Below, piece by piece: positions 1 to 10,961 of a stretch of 64,000 bases of DNA. Both the position numbers and the translations under genes were made by a program. Each line of letters starts with the position of its first letter. The stretch's first letter is position 1. The notes below the pieces were generated by a model. That model saw only the letters and a program-made list of their open reading frames with translations. It had not been told where the DNA came from and searched no databases. The DNA comes from Jackrogersella multiformis (taxonomy: Eukaryota > Ascomycota > Sordariomycetes > Xylariales > Hypoxylaceae), in assembly GCA_902806575.1 (NCBI GenBank), contig CADCXD010000007.1, positions 1 through 64,000 of the forward strand, read 5' to 3'.

Positions 1-1100
1 CTAAGTTCTTAGGGTTCATTAACCACCACCCCTGGAGGGGGTGGGGACGTTGATCTGGAACGTCTCATGGCCAAACTGCTTTTCACACTTAACGAACCAC
101 GAAAATAACTTCTGGCGCGGTTGGAGAAAGAGGATCCCATTGCCTACGATGGGTAGGGTATTCGGTGGCTTTCTATCGTGATATTAATTATTGGTTTGTA
201 GATATGGTAGAATATAATCATGTCATATGTACCTTAATGGATCTCCATTTCGTCTGATAGCAGGGGTTCGAAAAATGAATTGATAGCAAGAAGGACTCCA
301 AGCAGCCCGAGCCATATCAGCCCTGACCCTTCCAAGAACGCCATGCTCGTCTCTTCAACCTCTTAACAAACTCCGAGATTGACAATATTGAATCCTAGGT
401 AACCAGCTAGAAGTTCATAATTAGTAATCAATATTCATGAGAAAGTTTAGAGGTGAGCAAGGAGAATTAAGCTGCTTCTCATTGGTTGTTCTGGTTGTTG
501 TAACATCTTCACATCGTCGTTTCAGCCTTAACATCCACGACGCACGATTATGGGGCAGGGGCGGACCTTCGACCCCTACCTATCTTCTCCATTATATAAT
601 GGACTAAATCAAGTAATCCGATTGGTTCTGATGAAATACCTACGCTAAAGAGCTAGGGTGGATGCTAGCTAGGGTAGCTTTCTTACCCCTGGAATGACGG
701 AGAGCGTTTGAGCTCGACTCGAAACTCAACAAAAACGGCAATCACGAGGCTGGTACCTACACTACGTAGGTCCTAGCCAGGGAGTGTGGTAGGTGCCTAG
801 GTAATGATGACGGCGTCGGATGAATCCATGAACCCATACCTTCCTAAGGTAGCTTCAACTGTCGAATTGTGCCGGCCCACATCGCAACCCTACGAAGCTA
901 CATACCTACCTGTCTAGAAACCTAATCTATCCATCCACATCCATCCGTACTAACATTTGAATTTTGACACTCACCTGAGTACGGACTTCACTTTGTTCTT
1001 AACCGAATTGCTCTACCCACACACATCCCACGCCTCAACGAAGACCCGCGGTGTAGCAACAAGCGCCGACAAACACAAACACAAACGCAAATCGGTCACA
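1..1100. other. Intergenic, no gene seen
   Basis: No reading frame here looks like a conserved protein. The stretch is of mixed composition with scattered CTAGGTA and GGTAGG motifs. The last 100 bases before the next gene are rich in CA and AAAC, like a fungal 5' leader. Confidence 0.6.
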
Positions 1101-2508
1101 ATGGCGACGCCTTTGATCCCCGGATGCACCTCTGGGAGATCGACGACCAGCCGTGGTAAGTTCCTACATGCCTACCTCCCAGCCAAGCCAAGCCAAGCCC
1201 AAATCGCGTCAGCACAACACCATAAATAACTCCGGAAGTCCGCATTTCGACCATGATCACGACCACGGCCACCCCAATTGGCCGCCAAGTCGCGCGGCGG
1301 CCCGGGATGTTGGGTCAACAGATTTGCTGGCTCCCATTCAACAGATCTGCGCCATGTCTTACCTACCTGCCGCTGCAGGTCCGCATCTCTTAGCCTCTTG
1401 GCCTGTCTTACCTACCTTCCTACCTTGCCTACCCATCTGCATATCACGTCCCTGACTTGGTAATGGTCCTCCTCCGCTAACACCGGGTGCCGTCAGGTTC
1501 CCCTCCATCCTCCGCGGCTACGTCCAGACGGGCCTGACGCATGCCTGGACGATGCCTCCCGGTGCTGCAGCCCACAGCCGGCGGCGCTCGTCGCCGCCAT
1601 CCTGCGCCGGGTGCTCGGCGCCTCCGTGTCGCGGCACACGTACATCGACTTCTGCGCGGGCGCCGGCGGCCCACGCCCTTCATCGAGCGTGCGCTGAACC
1701 AGCAGCAGCGGGGCGCGGGCTCGGACGCGGACGGGGCGCCCAGCTACGCAGCCGTAGCCGACCGAGACCAGCTCCGCCGCGCCCGACGCCCCGTCGACTT
1801 CGTGCTCACGGACCTGCACCCGCACGTCGAGTCCTGGGAGGCCGCGAGCAAGAAGAGCGAGCACCTGACGTACGTCGCGCACCGGTCGACGCGGCGGCGG
1901 CCGCGCCGTCGACCTGCTGCGCCGGTACGCCGGCAGAACAAGGGCATCTTCCGGCTCTACCCTCGCCTTCCACCACTTCGACGACCCGCTCGCGCGCGCA
2001 TCCTGAAGAACACGGTCGAGACGAGCAGGGGTTCGGGTAAAGCACAAGCACAGCCACCTACAACTACAAGCCCAGCCTGGCCCAGCCTACCTTACTCCCA
2101 CCCAACCCAATCCGATCTGATCCATCCCACAAACCTAGAAGACCTCCCAGCATTACAAGCTCGCTAACCCACTCCCCCTCGCCCGCAGCATCTTCGAGCT
2201 GCAAGAGGCGCACCATCTGGAATCATAACGTGCCTGCTCTTCGGGTTTTTCATCCTGCTGATCGCGCCGCTGCTGTACTGGTGGTCGCCGGCGCGGCTGT
2301 TCTACGTCTACGTCGTGCCGGTGGTGCCCTTCGTGCTGACCTTCGACGGCATCGTCTCGTCCCTGCGCACCCGCACCGCCGACGAGGTCGAGGCCCTGCT
2401 GCGCTGCGGCGCCGACACCGCCGCCTGGGAGGTCCACAGCGGCAGGAGCGCTTCCTCTGGCCCTGCGGGTACCTGGGCTGGGTTATCTGCACCAAGAAGG
2501 CGGCGTGA
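1101..2508 (+). pseudogene. Conserved membrane protein with methyltransferase-like N-terminus, frame broken
   Basis: Pieced together over three exons (about 1101-1155, 1497-2036, 2189-2508), the region reads as one ascomycete-type protein. It starts near MHLWEIDDQPW and FPSILRGYVQTGLTHAW. A Rossmann-like segment follows (YIDFCAGAGGPTPFIE, then VDFVLTDLHPHVESW). The C-terminus holds two hydrophobic spans (LLFGFFILLIAPLLYWW and YVYVVPVVPFVLTFDGI), ending WPCGYLGWVICTKKAA. Splice borders GTAAGT/CAG and GTAAAG/CAG restore codons W-F and F-G. The reading frame changes at about ten places, near 1555, 1578, 1665, 1880, 1905, 1936, 1963, 2000, 2207, 2223 and 2442. Most are explained by one missing base in a C or G run. 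The protein otherwise looks well kept, which fits uncorrected sequencing indels better than old decay. The SAM-dependent methyltransferase-like role is inferred from motif shape only. Confidence 0.6.
1156..1496 (+). other. Long intron (341 nt) of the preceding gene
   Basis: It begins GTAAGT and ends GTCAG and joins TG to GTTCCC, giving Trp-Phe. It is far longer than the other introns in the window and is rich in CCTACC/CTTACC runs. Confidence 0.5.
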
Positions 2509-2828
2509 AGGGGAAGGGAATTCGGGCCGCAAGGATAAGGATAGGGTCTACGTCGGCGGTAAGCATGGCGCAAAATCACGCATAGAACCTTCTGTCGCTT
2601 AGATAGGTAGACGGTGCTGTTCTTGCATTCTGAAGTGCAATGTATATAGAAGCTATAACTATGTACGAATGGTATCCCTAATCAATCCCGCATAAATACC
2701 GTGACAATGCTGTTCCATGATAACCCGTTGAACGCCCCAGCCACTCTTTACATACATAGACAGTTTGGTGAAGGTATAGTTAGACGAAAATAGATAGGGT
2801 ATGATCGGTCCGCGTTCAGGCCGTCCAA

Positions 2829-3881
2829 TCATCTCGTCAGCCAACCGAGGTAATCCACAACGATCAATGTCACCATGCTACAATATGACGTTAGCGCGCG
2901 TTATCTCGAGGTGGGTCCGACGCTCGGATAGGGGTCCAACTTACGCGTGGGGGCGATACGCACGTAATGCGTGCCGAATCCACGGTAGAAGCGCGTAAGG
3001 CCTTCCTGCTTCGTGACCTTGACGAAGCAGTCAGTCATGCCCTTGTACGGAAGCGCCGTCGGGGCCGCGCTGCTGCTTCTGCAACCTCGTCTTCACGAAG
3101 TCGAACGGCAAACTGAGGAAGGAGGCGAAGAAGCCGGCGATGGCGCTGGCTGTTAAAGTCTGCGACTGCGCCGACCAGTTGGTTTTCGCTTTGAGCTGCA
3201 CCTTCGCTTCCGAGAAGAACTAGCTGGCCAGGTTGAGCGACATGGCTCGGACTACCGTTGCGCTGCGCCGCCCAAGGGCGGTGACACCTCGGACTTGACG
3301 ATCGATGTCAGTGCATCGATGACGGACTTATAGTTCTTGCGTTCGGCAATAGGTTTGAGGCCATCCGATTGCATTCGGATGAGGGCTAGTCGGCTGGGTT
3401 TCCAAGGAAAGCCGCTATTCCACCGGCTGCAAGACCGGCGCTCGCTCGCTCAGCAAAGCCGACTTGAGTACCATTCCCTTGGCACGTGTCGCTAGGTTTT
3501 TCATAAAGGTGTCGAAGAAGCCTAATCTCGCTGTAGTATATACAGCTTGACGGAGAAGACCTGCTGATAAACCCGTGTATAAGTCGAGGACCTTGCCTTG
3601 TGCAAGAATATCTCGCGTAACCGATAACGGGGTAGGTTTAGGTCGGTAGCAACCCTCGCCAGCAAGTTGTAGTCTGACTTTGATCATATCCACAGGCTGG
3701 ATGACAGTGGTCGCGGCCATTCCAGAGATGCCTCCGTTGATGAAAAGTAGGGCCGCCCTCATAATAGGAGTGTGCAGGAAATCGTTCCCCACGGCGGCGG
3801 CTCGGTCGAGCCTTGCTTGCCCATGGCGGACGATTTAGTTCGTGCGGCTTCCGCAGCTTGCTTTAGAGTGTTGGAGCTCAT
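2829..3881 (-). pseudogene. Mitochondrial 2-oxoglutarate/malate carrier, frame broken
   Basis: This is a mitochondrial carrier of the SLC25A11 (oxoglutarate/malate antiporter) type. Read from 3881 down, it starts MSSNTLKQAAEAART. The first carrier repeat has the signature QPVDMIKVRLQLAGEG and IYTGLSAGLLRQ-like text (LYTGLSAGLLRQAVYTTAR). The second has GNPADLALIRMQSDGLKP, and the third LPFDFVKTRLQKQQRG and FYRGFGTHYVRIAPHA. After an intron (GTAAGT near 2950, TTGTAG near 2875) the end reads MVTLIVVDYLGWLTR and stops at 2829. The frame shifts near 3790, 3430, 3390, 3290, 3270, 3255, 3060 and 2957, nearly always by one missing base in a homopolymer. One in-frame TAG stands near 3222, where relatives have Tyr (LASY). 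It is either a damaged gene or a good gene with assembly errors; the conserved protein text favours the latter. Confidence 0.7.
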
Positions 3882-6800
3882 AATTCCAGTCAAAAGTCAA
3901 GGAAGCAAGGAGTCGAAGCAATCGCACACTAACGCAAGACCAGGTCCCTCTTAAACTCTATGAATAGGGCGACAGAGGGGTCAGAGAGCTGGAAAGCTGG
4001 TGTAAACGACACATGGTTTGCAACATGTCCGTAGTGCGATTCTAGCATGGTTTTAATATGGTCAGACGGCTTGTAAGCTTATAATGAAAAGGCCGGACTA
4101 GGTAGGGAACTCCAGAGAAGGTCCGGTAAAGCGCTATTGGCTGGCACTCCATCCGCTAGGCGCCAGGCCATGGCCGAGGTGGATAGACAACCGACGTATA
4201 ATTCGGCTTCATCTCGCGGGTTTGAACGGTAATGTGGTTGAGGCTATGATTATCTACGATAGATGCAAGGTAGATGTGGACCTCGTCGGAAAAGAGATAG
4301 GAAGTGGGGTATAGATAGACGAGGTATAGCTGAGATGTTACATGGCTGCATGGTAGTAAATCTGGGCGAAGACATCTAGACTACCTAGGTACGACGGGGA
4401 CCATGGATGTCGGATACCCGTTCCTGATTTGCGAGATCACACCAATAGGGTTGTAAGTTGGTAATAGCAGGATGAGTGGATAGATAGGTAGTTAGTAGCC
4501 CAAACGGTTGAGGATGGCTGAATGGCTGGACGGACGGATGCCGTTGTGGTGATTGACAATATTAGATCAACGAAATGGGGAACCAACTTATGCTAGGCAC
4601 AATGTCTCAGTAGAAAATTAATAGATCAACCGGACATAGATTCTATTTCCCCAACTGGAAGCTGGATGGTAATCCTCAGCCCTGGATCAACGCAAGCTCA
4701 CCGAGACCGGCAGGATGGCGGATCTACCAGGTTGAGCTTTATCAGGTTGAGCTCAACAGGCGGGAGCTGTATGTAGGGCCAGAGAAAAGCAAGATGATGT
4801 CAGCCGAAGGAATATTCCGTAGTGAATTCGAAGAAGGAAGCGAGCAAACAAATTGGTCGAGATTAATTAGGGAGAAGATCAATAGAAGATAACGATGAAA
4901 TTTACGTAGAATCGACTAAGGCACGCGATCAACACGAGGCGGCCGGCTGGCTAGGAGCAGAGATTCGATAGATGTAAGGAGGAGGCGGTAAGAACAAAGC
5001 ATCAATCTAGCAGGAGAAGCACTCGATAGCTTGAGCAAAGAGATATCGATCCCTTTAAATATTCAAAGAGAAAGGGTCAAACAAGCTAACTAGAACAATC
5101 CTAGATGGCTAGTTTCGGAACTTGGATCAAGGTGGGTGGTGCTGGTGAGATGTGTGACCTCGGTTGTTGAGGTTGTTAATAGTAAATTGTTAATTATTAA
5201 GAGAAAAGTACCCTAAAGGTTGATGATTAATAGATTATAGAAGATTGATAATAAGGTACCTGATAATAATGTACCTACCTAGGTAGGTAGGCAAAGTAAG
5301 ACAAGTCGAAGAAAGGCTGAGAGGGTAGGAAAGAGCAGCGCGACTCAAATACTAAAAGCTTCAACTTGTATGTAAAGAGCAAACCACATGCCCCTCCCCA
5401 TCGACACCGATTATCTCCTCTCCTCCTTCCATCGACTAACCGAGCGCTTATTGATGATTGGCTTTGAATCTCCTCTAACCTCTGATACTTACCACGTATA
5501 GCTTCGTGCTGGTTAGTTGGTCCAGACTACCGAGAAGATCAAATGCGGGGTTACGCATAGCGTTCATCATTCTCGATACCTATCGAATTGGAAATAAGAT
5601 CAATTGGTGTTTTGTGATGGGTGTGATGGCTGGATGAGTGTAATGGCAAGTAGTGCGCTACACGCGTTCTCGACGTGGCTTTTCACAGTCTACCTCATAT
5701 CGGTACTTAGCCTACCTGTATAGACAAGCCCGTCACCTATAACACTTATATCGCACAGTCACCTAAAACTTTATCAGCCCAGCTAACATTTGCAATGTTT
5801 ACTTAACTTCCGGCGAGGATCATTTATACTTTAAACCATACAATCTTCCCTTGCATATCCCATCTACCATGGGGTGAACTGAAAATGGGCTCTATTACCT
5901 ACCTAGGTACCTAGGTAGGTAGAGTGCATACTAGCATACTAGGTAGCACATGAACATCATTGGATGCGCGCACATGGCTGGATAGATCTCGGCATTGCGT
6001 TTTTAAGTGGATGTCTACCTACACTGCCTTTCTAAGGTTCCCGTTCAACCGGAATTCTTCAGACTACGATTGATATCAGATTCGCGGAAGTCCGTATGGA
6101 GAAGAGAAAGACCTATGAGGTTGAAATTTCATCGCAATTCGATTTAATAAGCCTTCATATAATTTCAAGAAGTTCCTGAAATAAATGTAAATCAAGCACC
6201 TCCCCGGTACGATTCCTTTCTTCATCTTGATGTTTAAATATCTTCTTTCCTCTTGGATGCCGTGATATCCTCGTATCCATCCATCCCCTTGTCGAGTTGG
6301 TGCATTGCGGGGTAAATGTCCCTATATACCACTAGTATACGTATATGTACCGAAGTGGAACTACATTGCCTAGCTGCATGAAGACCGGCTTTATCGATAA
6401 GCACGTGCTAGCTTCCAAGGTTCCTAGCTCGATTAAAAGAGCTGTCATCTTCAATGCGGAAAGAGATCATTGAGCAAACAAACGTTGCTACAACTACGTG
6501 CCTACTTACCTAGGTACATATACTTGGGAACTATTTTTATCGGTATGAAGAACTCCTTAGCCATCACCAAAAACATATATCATGTTGAATACTTATGTAA
6601 TGGTACATAATATCTTTACCAAATTCAAGTAACTTGGGAAAATGGCTATATCATGGTGACGTCAAACTACCTATGTAGGTACGTGGAGCTCTTTCCTACC
6701 TTAAAAATACATGGATTCTGATAGGCACAAATATACAGGCAAGATCAAGGGTATGCAGATTCATATCCTAAATAGGGCATCTGCATCTACTATGTGTGTA

Positions 6801-7915
6801 ACTAGGTACACAGGTATATAGTATTTTGCATGGTTCCCAGCCGAGCGAAACCTCAACTCCAATTAATTTTCGTTCTCCTCCTATTGCGTAGGAAGCCAAG
6901 CTTCTAAAGAATTCGCTCGAAACAACCGATATCTGTGCTCTAATATGTTATGTCCCTGGTCATGATATGAGACGAGTCTTCTCAGGGACATGACATTTCC
7001 AGGGACGGCCCGGAAACCCATACATTCATTGATCTAGACCTAGGTAGAAGCTATACCACTAAACGGCAGCTACTTTCTTCCCGTTGGCGCGTATTTTCAG
7101 CTCGTAGCCATAAACGCGCAACTATCTAGAGTGGCAAGTTTGGAGTATCTCTCTGGATGAAGCCCTGATTCCAACCACCTGTTTAAAACCCCCCTTCCCC
7201 CCCCAGTGCAAGAAATACCGCAATAGACATGTTCTACCTATCATATTATATGTAACCATATGGATATTCCAGTTAAACTCTGGCGGAGAAACAATATAGT
7301 TTCACATTGGTTCCTTGTCATCTCGATCCTCTACTGCCTCTTTGTCCTTTCGAAATGGCTGCCCTCTTCGCTTATATTTGATGAATGTCTATCTAAGGGC
7401 TCCCGAGGTACTGTCTCCACGAAACGTGAACTGAACGGGCCGGCTTGCCTCCTACGGTCCCGAGGCGATGGTATTATCCCTCGGGTGCAGACCTATGGAC
7501 ATGGGATTGAACAGGGTCCTCATATGCAATAAACAAACCTGGCCGAATATTTCCGATCTTTGTTTTATGGAAGGCTTTGACCTTCTAGAGCAGGGTGGAT
7601 GCTTTAGTGATAGTGTCATCGTTGTTGGTTTTCCTAGGTATTCATAAGACGCCTTTTTAACTCGGCAGAATAAACTCCAGAACTCCGAGTCGCCGGCTCT
7701 TCGAATCTCATCGTTGAACCACCTGTGGTATAACATATAGTTGGTCTAAAAGAGTACGTAGATAGCCTAGGTAACGACTCGAAATCGTACGGCAAGAAAG
7801 ACAAGTCAATAACTCTTGAACTTATTCAGCCTCTTGACCTCGAGATATATCACCTGTCAATGGCGAATGGACTTGCTGACATAATGACGAAGGTAAGGAT
7901 GACTTATTGCACGCA
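3882..7915. other. Gene-poor 4-kb region with dispersed palindromes
   Basis: I see no conserved coding sequence in these 4 kb. The region holds several copies of the TACCTAGGTA family (near 5270-5292, 5900-5925, 6505-6520 and 6668-6682), AT-rich patches and short GATTGATAAT-like stretches. Open frames at 7260-7532 (+) and 7452-7736 (-) lack any recognisable family or splice context. Confidence 0.5.
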
Positions 7916-8217
7916 CAGGTCACCCCCTGTAATAATGTTAGCGTCCTGACCATGCGATAACCTCACTAACACGCGGAATAAAAGTACTATATCAAGTTTC
8001 GAAACGTAATAAATCAATAATCGATTTACCTTAAAATAATGTATTTATTTTAGTAGTACCATATAGTTTATCTGATTGGACTATCTCATTCAATCATTTT
8101 CAAACATTTATTTCATAAAAAAACTACATATCGAAGCCTTGCTCGAAACATTGAGACCCCAGTGTAGATCAGTCACTACACGGCCAGGACCCTAACATTA
8201 TTTCAGGGGGTAACCTG
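7916..8217. mobile_element. 302-bp MITE-like element with 36-bp terminal inverted repeats
   Basis: The left end starts CAGGTCACCCCCTG. The reverse complement of the right end starts CAGGTTACCCCCTG. The 36-base arms (7916-7951 and 8182-8217) match at 32 of 36 positions. The interior is AT-rich and non-coding. CAG...CTG termini recall hAT-family elements, but I cannot find a clear 8-bp target duplication, so the superfamily is a guess. Confidence 0.6.
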
Positions 8218-8696
8218 CCAGGCACTCTGAACTACATCTCATCCCATGGCTTTGTGGCTAAATTACTCCTGAGTCTTGGTCCACCTATTGATTGAATCTT
8301 ATTACTGCACCAGCATGATGATTTTCGGACTTATTGATATTTGAATAGCTAGGCCATTGTCGCACCTTCGTTTGAGATACTGATTATATAATTCATCTCA
8401 AACCAGAAATTTATTACCTACCTCCAGAGTCCAGACACCCGGTTTTCGCACAAATGTGAGGTGACGTACCTCGGGTATTGCTTCATGAAACAACCGTGTT
8501 GGGTTCGGACCACCGGATTAAATGTACCAAGGCCATTGCTTCGTCGCTAATATCTTGGAATTCATATTGCTTCAAGGGGATTGAACTCATTTAATTTCCG
8601 CTAGGAACCCACGTGCTTAGCATACACCGAATATACCTACCTAGGTAGGTAATTGTAGGTATTCTGGCACGATCTAAAACGTGGAAGGCATAGTTG
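8218..8696. other. Intergenic, no gene seen
   Basis: No supported gene. A TACCTACCTAGGTAGGTA palindrome lies at about 8635-8652, just beyond the 3' end of the dehydrogenase gene. Confidence 0.5.
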
Positions 8697-9710
8697 TCAA
8701 TCTTCCCCATCTGTCACGATCACGGTGCCGTTGCAATAAGCACCTGCCCTAGAGGCTAGGTAGAGGATGGCGCCGCCCATGTCGTTCTCGTCTCCAGCGC
8801 GCTCCAGCGGAATCATTCCTTTTCCGATGCCTCCTCGTTCGATAATAGGAGCGGACATCTCACTCGGATAGACTGTTCACGAGTCAGTATGATCCAGCCT
8901 GCCTCCAATATTCTCTTTGTTCCTAACCCCTTTATCCGCGAGGGAAGATGTAAAATTGGACGACTGGGATAACTTACGACCTGGGCATATGACATTAGCT
9001 CTGATATCCCACTGCGGCAGGACCACGCTCAGGTGCTTGATAAGGTGTATGCACGCAGCCTTGCTCTGCCCGTACGCGAAGCCGCCAGTGTTTATCTTGT
9101 TGAAGCCGCCGATGCTGCTTATGGCGACTACCTGGCTCTTCTGCTCTACGTTGCCCTGCTTGTTTCCGGCATCGAGGAGCTTGAGGAACGACATGGCGGT
9201 GTACCAGACGGCGCTCGTGTTGATGCCGAATGTGTTATTATAATCCTCGAAGGGCACGGATAGGTTGGCCTCGACAAACTCGTCGAGTGTCGTTTCAGGC
9301 TTGGGTCGGATTCCATACGGTCCGCCAATGCCTGAGTTGCAGACTAGCAGGTTGATAAAGCCTGCTTGGTGCTTGATTGAGGTAACGGCCGACTCCAGCG
9401 ACTGCGTGGATGTTACATCACAGGCTATTGCGACCACAGTCTTGCCAAGCTCCGCTGCGGCTTGCGTCAATACGTCTAGGCGTCTTCCTAGAATGTACAC
9501 GGTAGCAGCGCCGTTGGCAACTAGTGCCTTGGTTATCAAAAGCCCGATTCCTAAGGCAGGAAGTTTTGTTAGTAAAGGGGTCAGATATATCATATATGGT
9601 TGAGATTTAAACTGACCCGTACCACCGCCTGTAACGACGGCAACCATGCCTTTCACATTGAACAAGTTCTCTGCGCCGAGTGAGGCCATGGTCGTCTGTG
9701 AAGTCGCCAT
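8697..9710 (-). CDS. Short-chain dehydrogenase/reductase (SDR)
   Basis: A classical SDR, an NAD(P)-dependent oxidoreductase with a Rossmann fold; the substrate is unknown. Three exons fit: 9617-9710, 8978-9550 and 8697-8872, giving 280 residues. The first intron (GTCAGT...TTAG) falls inside the cofactor motif and restores TGGGTGIG. Further marks are CNSGIGG, the catalytic Ser in AISSIGG, and the YxxxK pair in GFAYGQSKAA, then NVICPGLYPSEMSAP after the second intron (GTAAGT...ACAG). The end reads VTDGED and stops. Relatives usually end VTDGGRL plus a short tail. One more G in the G4 run at 8705-8708 would give VTDGGRLTTMPSTF and a stop at 8674, so a missing base is likely. It resembles the fungal group annotated as rhamnolipid-type 3-oxoacyl reductases; that name is only a family label. 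Confidence 0.85.
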
Positions 9711-10708
9711 TCTTACTAGTTCCGATGTCTTTAATACCGACTAACTCTTTTACTCCTAAGACCGCGATGAGGTTCAACAGCATTCAATTTATATCTTGGG
9801 GGTTAAGTCAAGTTTAATTAATACATACCTCGGCAGGGTTTTAGGAATGCCCCTCCATGTTGTCTTCCGTTCAGTGCTGCTGCGCCATCGTATCCATCGC
9901 GATGATAACATATCTACTAAGTATGCCCCTCAGTGGAGCCCAAGTTCGTGATAGTCGGAATGAGACGCCACGTTGTTAGCGTAATCCAAGGGCCCAATCG
10001 TGAATGTTGAGTATGAATCTCCAGAACTCTTGGTACCGTTCGAAATCACGTAAAGAGAAGTCCGCGATCCGCTTTATGATATAATTTAGGGGCATCCTGT
10101 CATCCACGATGTGTGCTCGCGACTTGATTCTTTTTGCGGCCATATACCCGTACTGGCTTAGGTCTTCGTTCTCGTTCCTCTCCTCAGCCCCCATGATGTA
10201 AGTCGATGCGAACGAGTTACTGGTAACCTGCTTCCTGTCTGCACGTACTTAGTAATTAATAGGTACCTGTAGTTTATCAAAAGAGCAGCTGTAAATAACG
10301 CCCCTTCGAGTGAGCTTACACTAGATTTGAACATTCCCATGCTAGAAGACTTGAATCAATTACGTACCTTAATTTGGTATGTGTTAAATAAAGAGTGTAA
10401 CAATTATTAACTTCCAAGGTTCAGCAGTAACCTAATGAGATTTGTATGGTAGGTACCTAGGTACAGTTCGTAGCTCTACTCGCTCTTACCTACCTACACG
10501 TGTAGGTAGGTAGGTAACTGTTACCCACTTAATGAATTAAAGCCTAATATTTACCAAGGCGAACATTTCGTGTAATTAATTATTTAATACTCAATATAAC
10601 GATATACTCAAGTAACGAGCATTAGGTATGTCCAAAAATTTCCAGCTTTCGTCCCACATTTCCCGACTTCTACCTACATCCAAGCACAATCCTTCCAAAC
10701 CGCCCAAC
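9711..10708. other. Divergent intergenic region between SDR and BUD22
   Basis: About 1 kb between two divergently transcribed genes. It contains one doubtful small reading frame (9976-10194, minus) and two palindromic blocks: GGTACCTAGGTAC near 10451, and a perfect 24-bp palindrome centred on CACGTG at 10488-10511. Confidence 0.5.
9976..10194 (-). CDS. Small hypothetical protein or gene fragment
   Basis: It encodes 72 residues starting MGAEERNENEDLSQYG. It continues with a well-formed helical segment, PLNYIIKRIADFSLRDFERY then EFWRFILNIHDWALGLR. The composition looks like real protein, but no family is recognised and no signal peptide or membrane span is seen. It could be the last exon of a longer gene or a remnant, since splice-like GT sites occur upstream around 10310. 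Confidence 0.3.
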   Translation of the reverse strand: MGAEERNENEDLSQYGYMAAKRIKSRAHIVDDRMPLNYIIKRIADFSLRDFERYQEFWRFILNIHDWALGLR

Positions 10709-10919
10709 ATGCCCAAACGAAAACGCAACCACGAGCCTAGCCTTCAGGAGAAGCTGTCGCAATGGCACAAGGAACTGGCGCGGGGCATGAAGACGGCCAA
10801 GGGCTTCGAGCGCCAGCGCCTGAGCAAGCGCATCCGCGAGGCCTGCGCCCAGGACGCCCCGGACAAGGCCGCGAGGCTCGAGAGGGAGGTTGCCGTGCTG
10901 AAGGTACGAGTCTGCGCTT

Positions 10920-10961
<42 letters not shown>

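Noticed and set aside
4160..4240. tRNA-like text with GGCCGAGGTGG and GGTTTGAA
   Set aside because: The T-stem does not pair and no seven-base acceptor stem is found.
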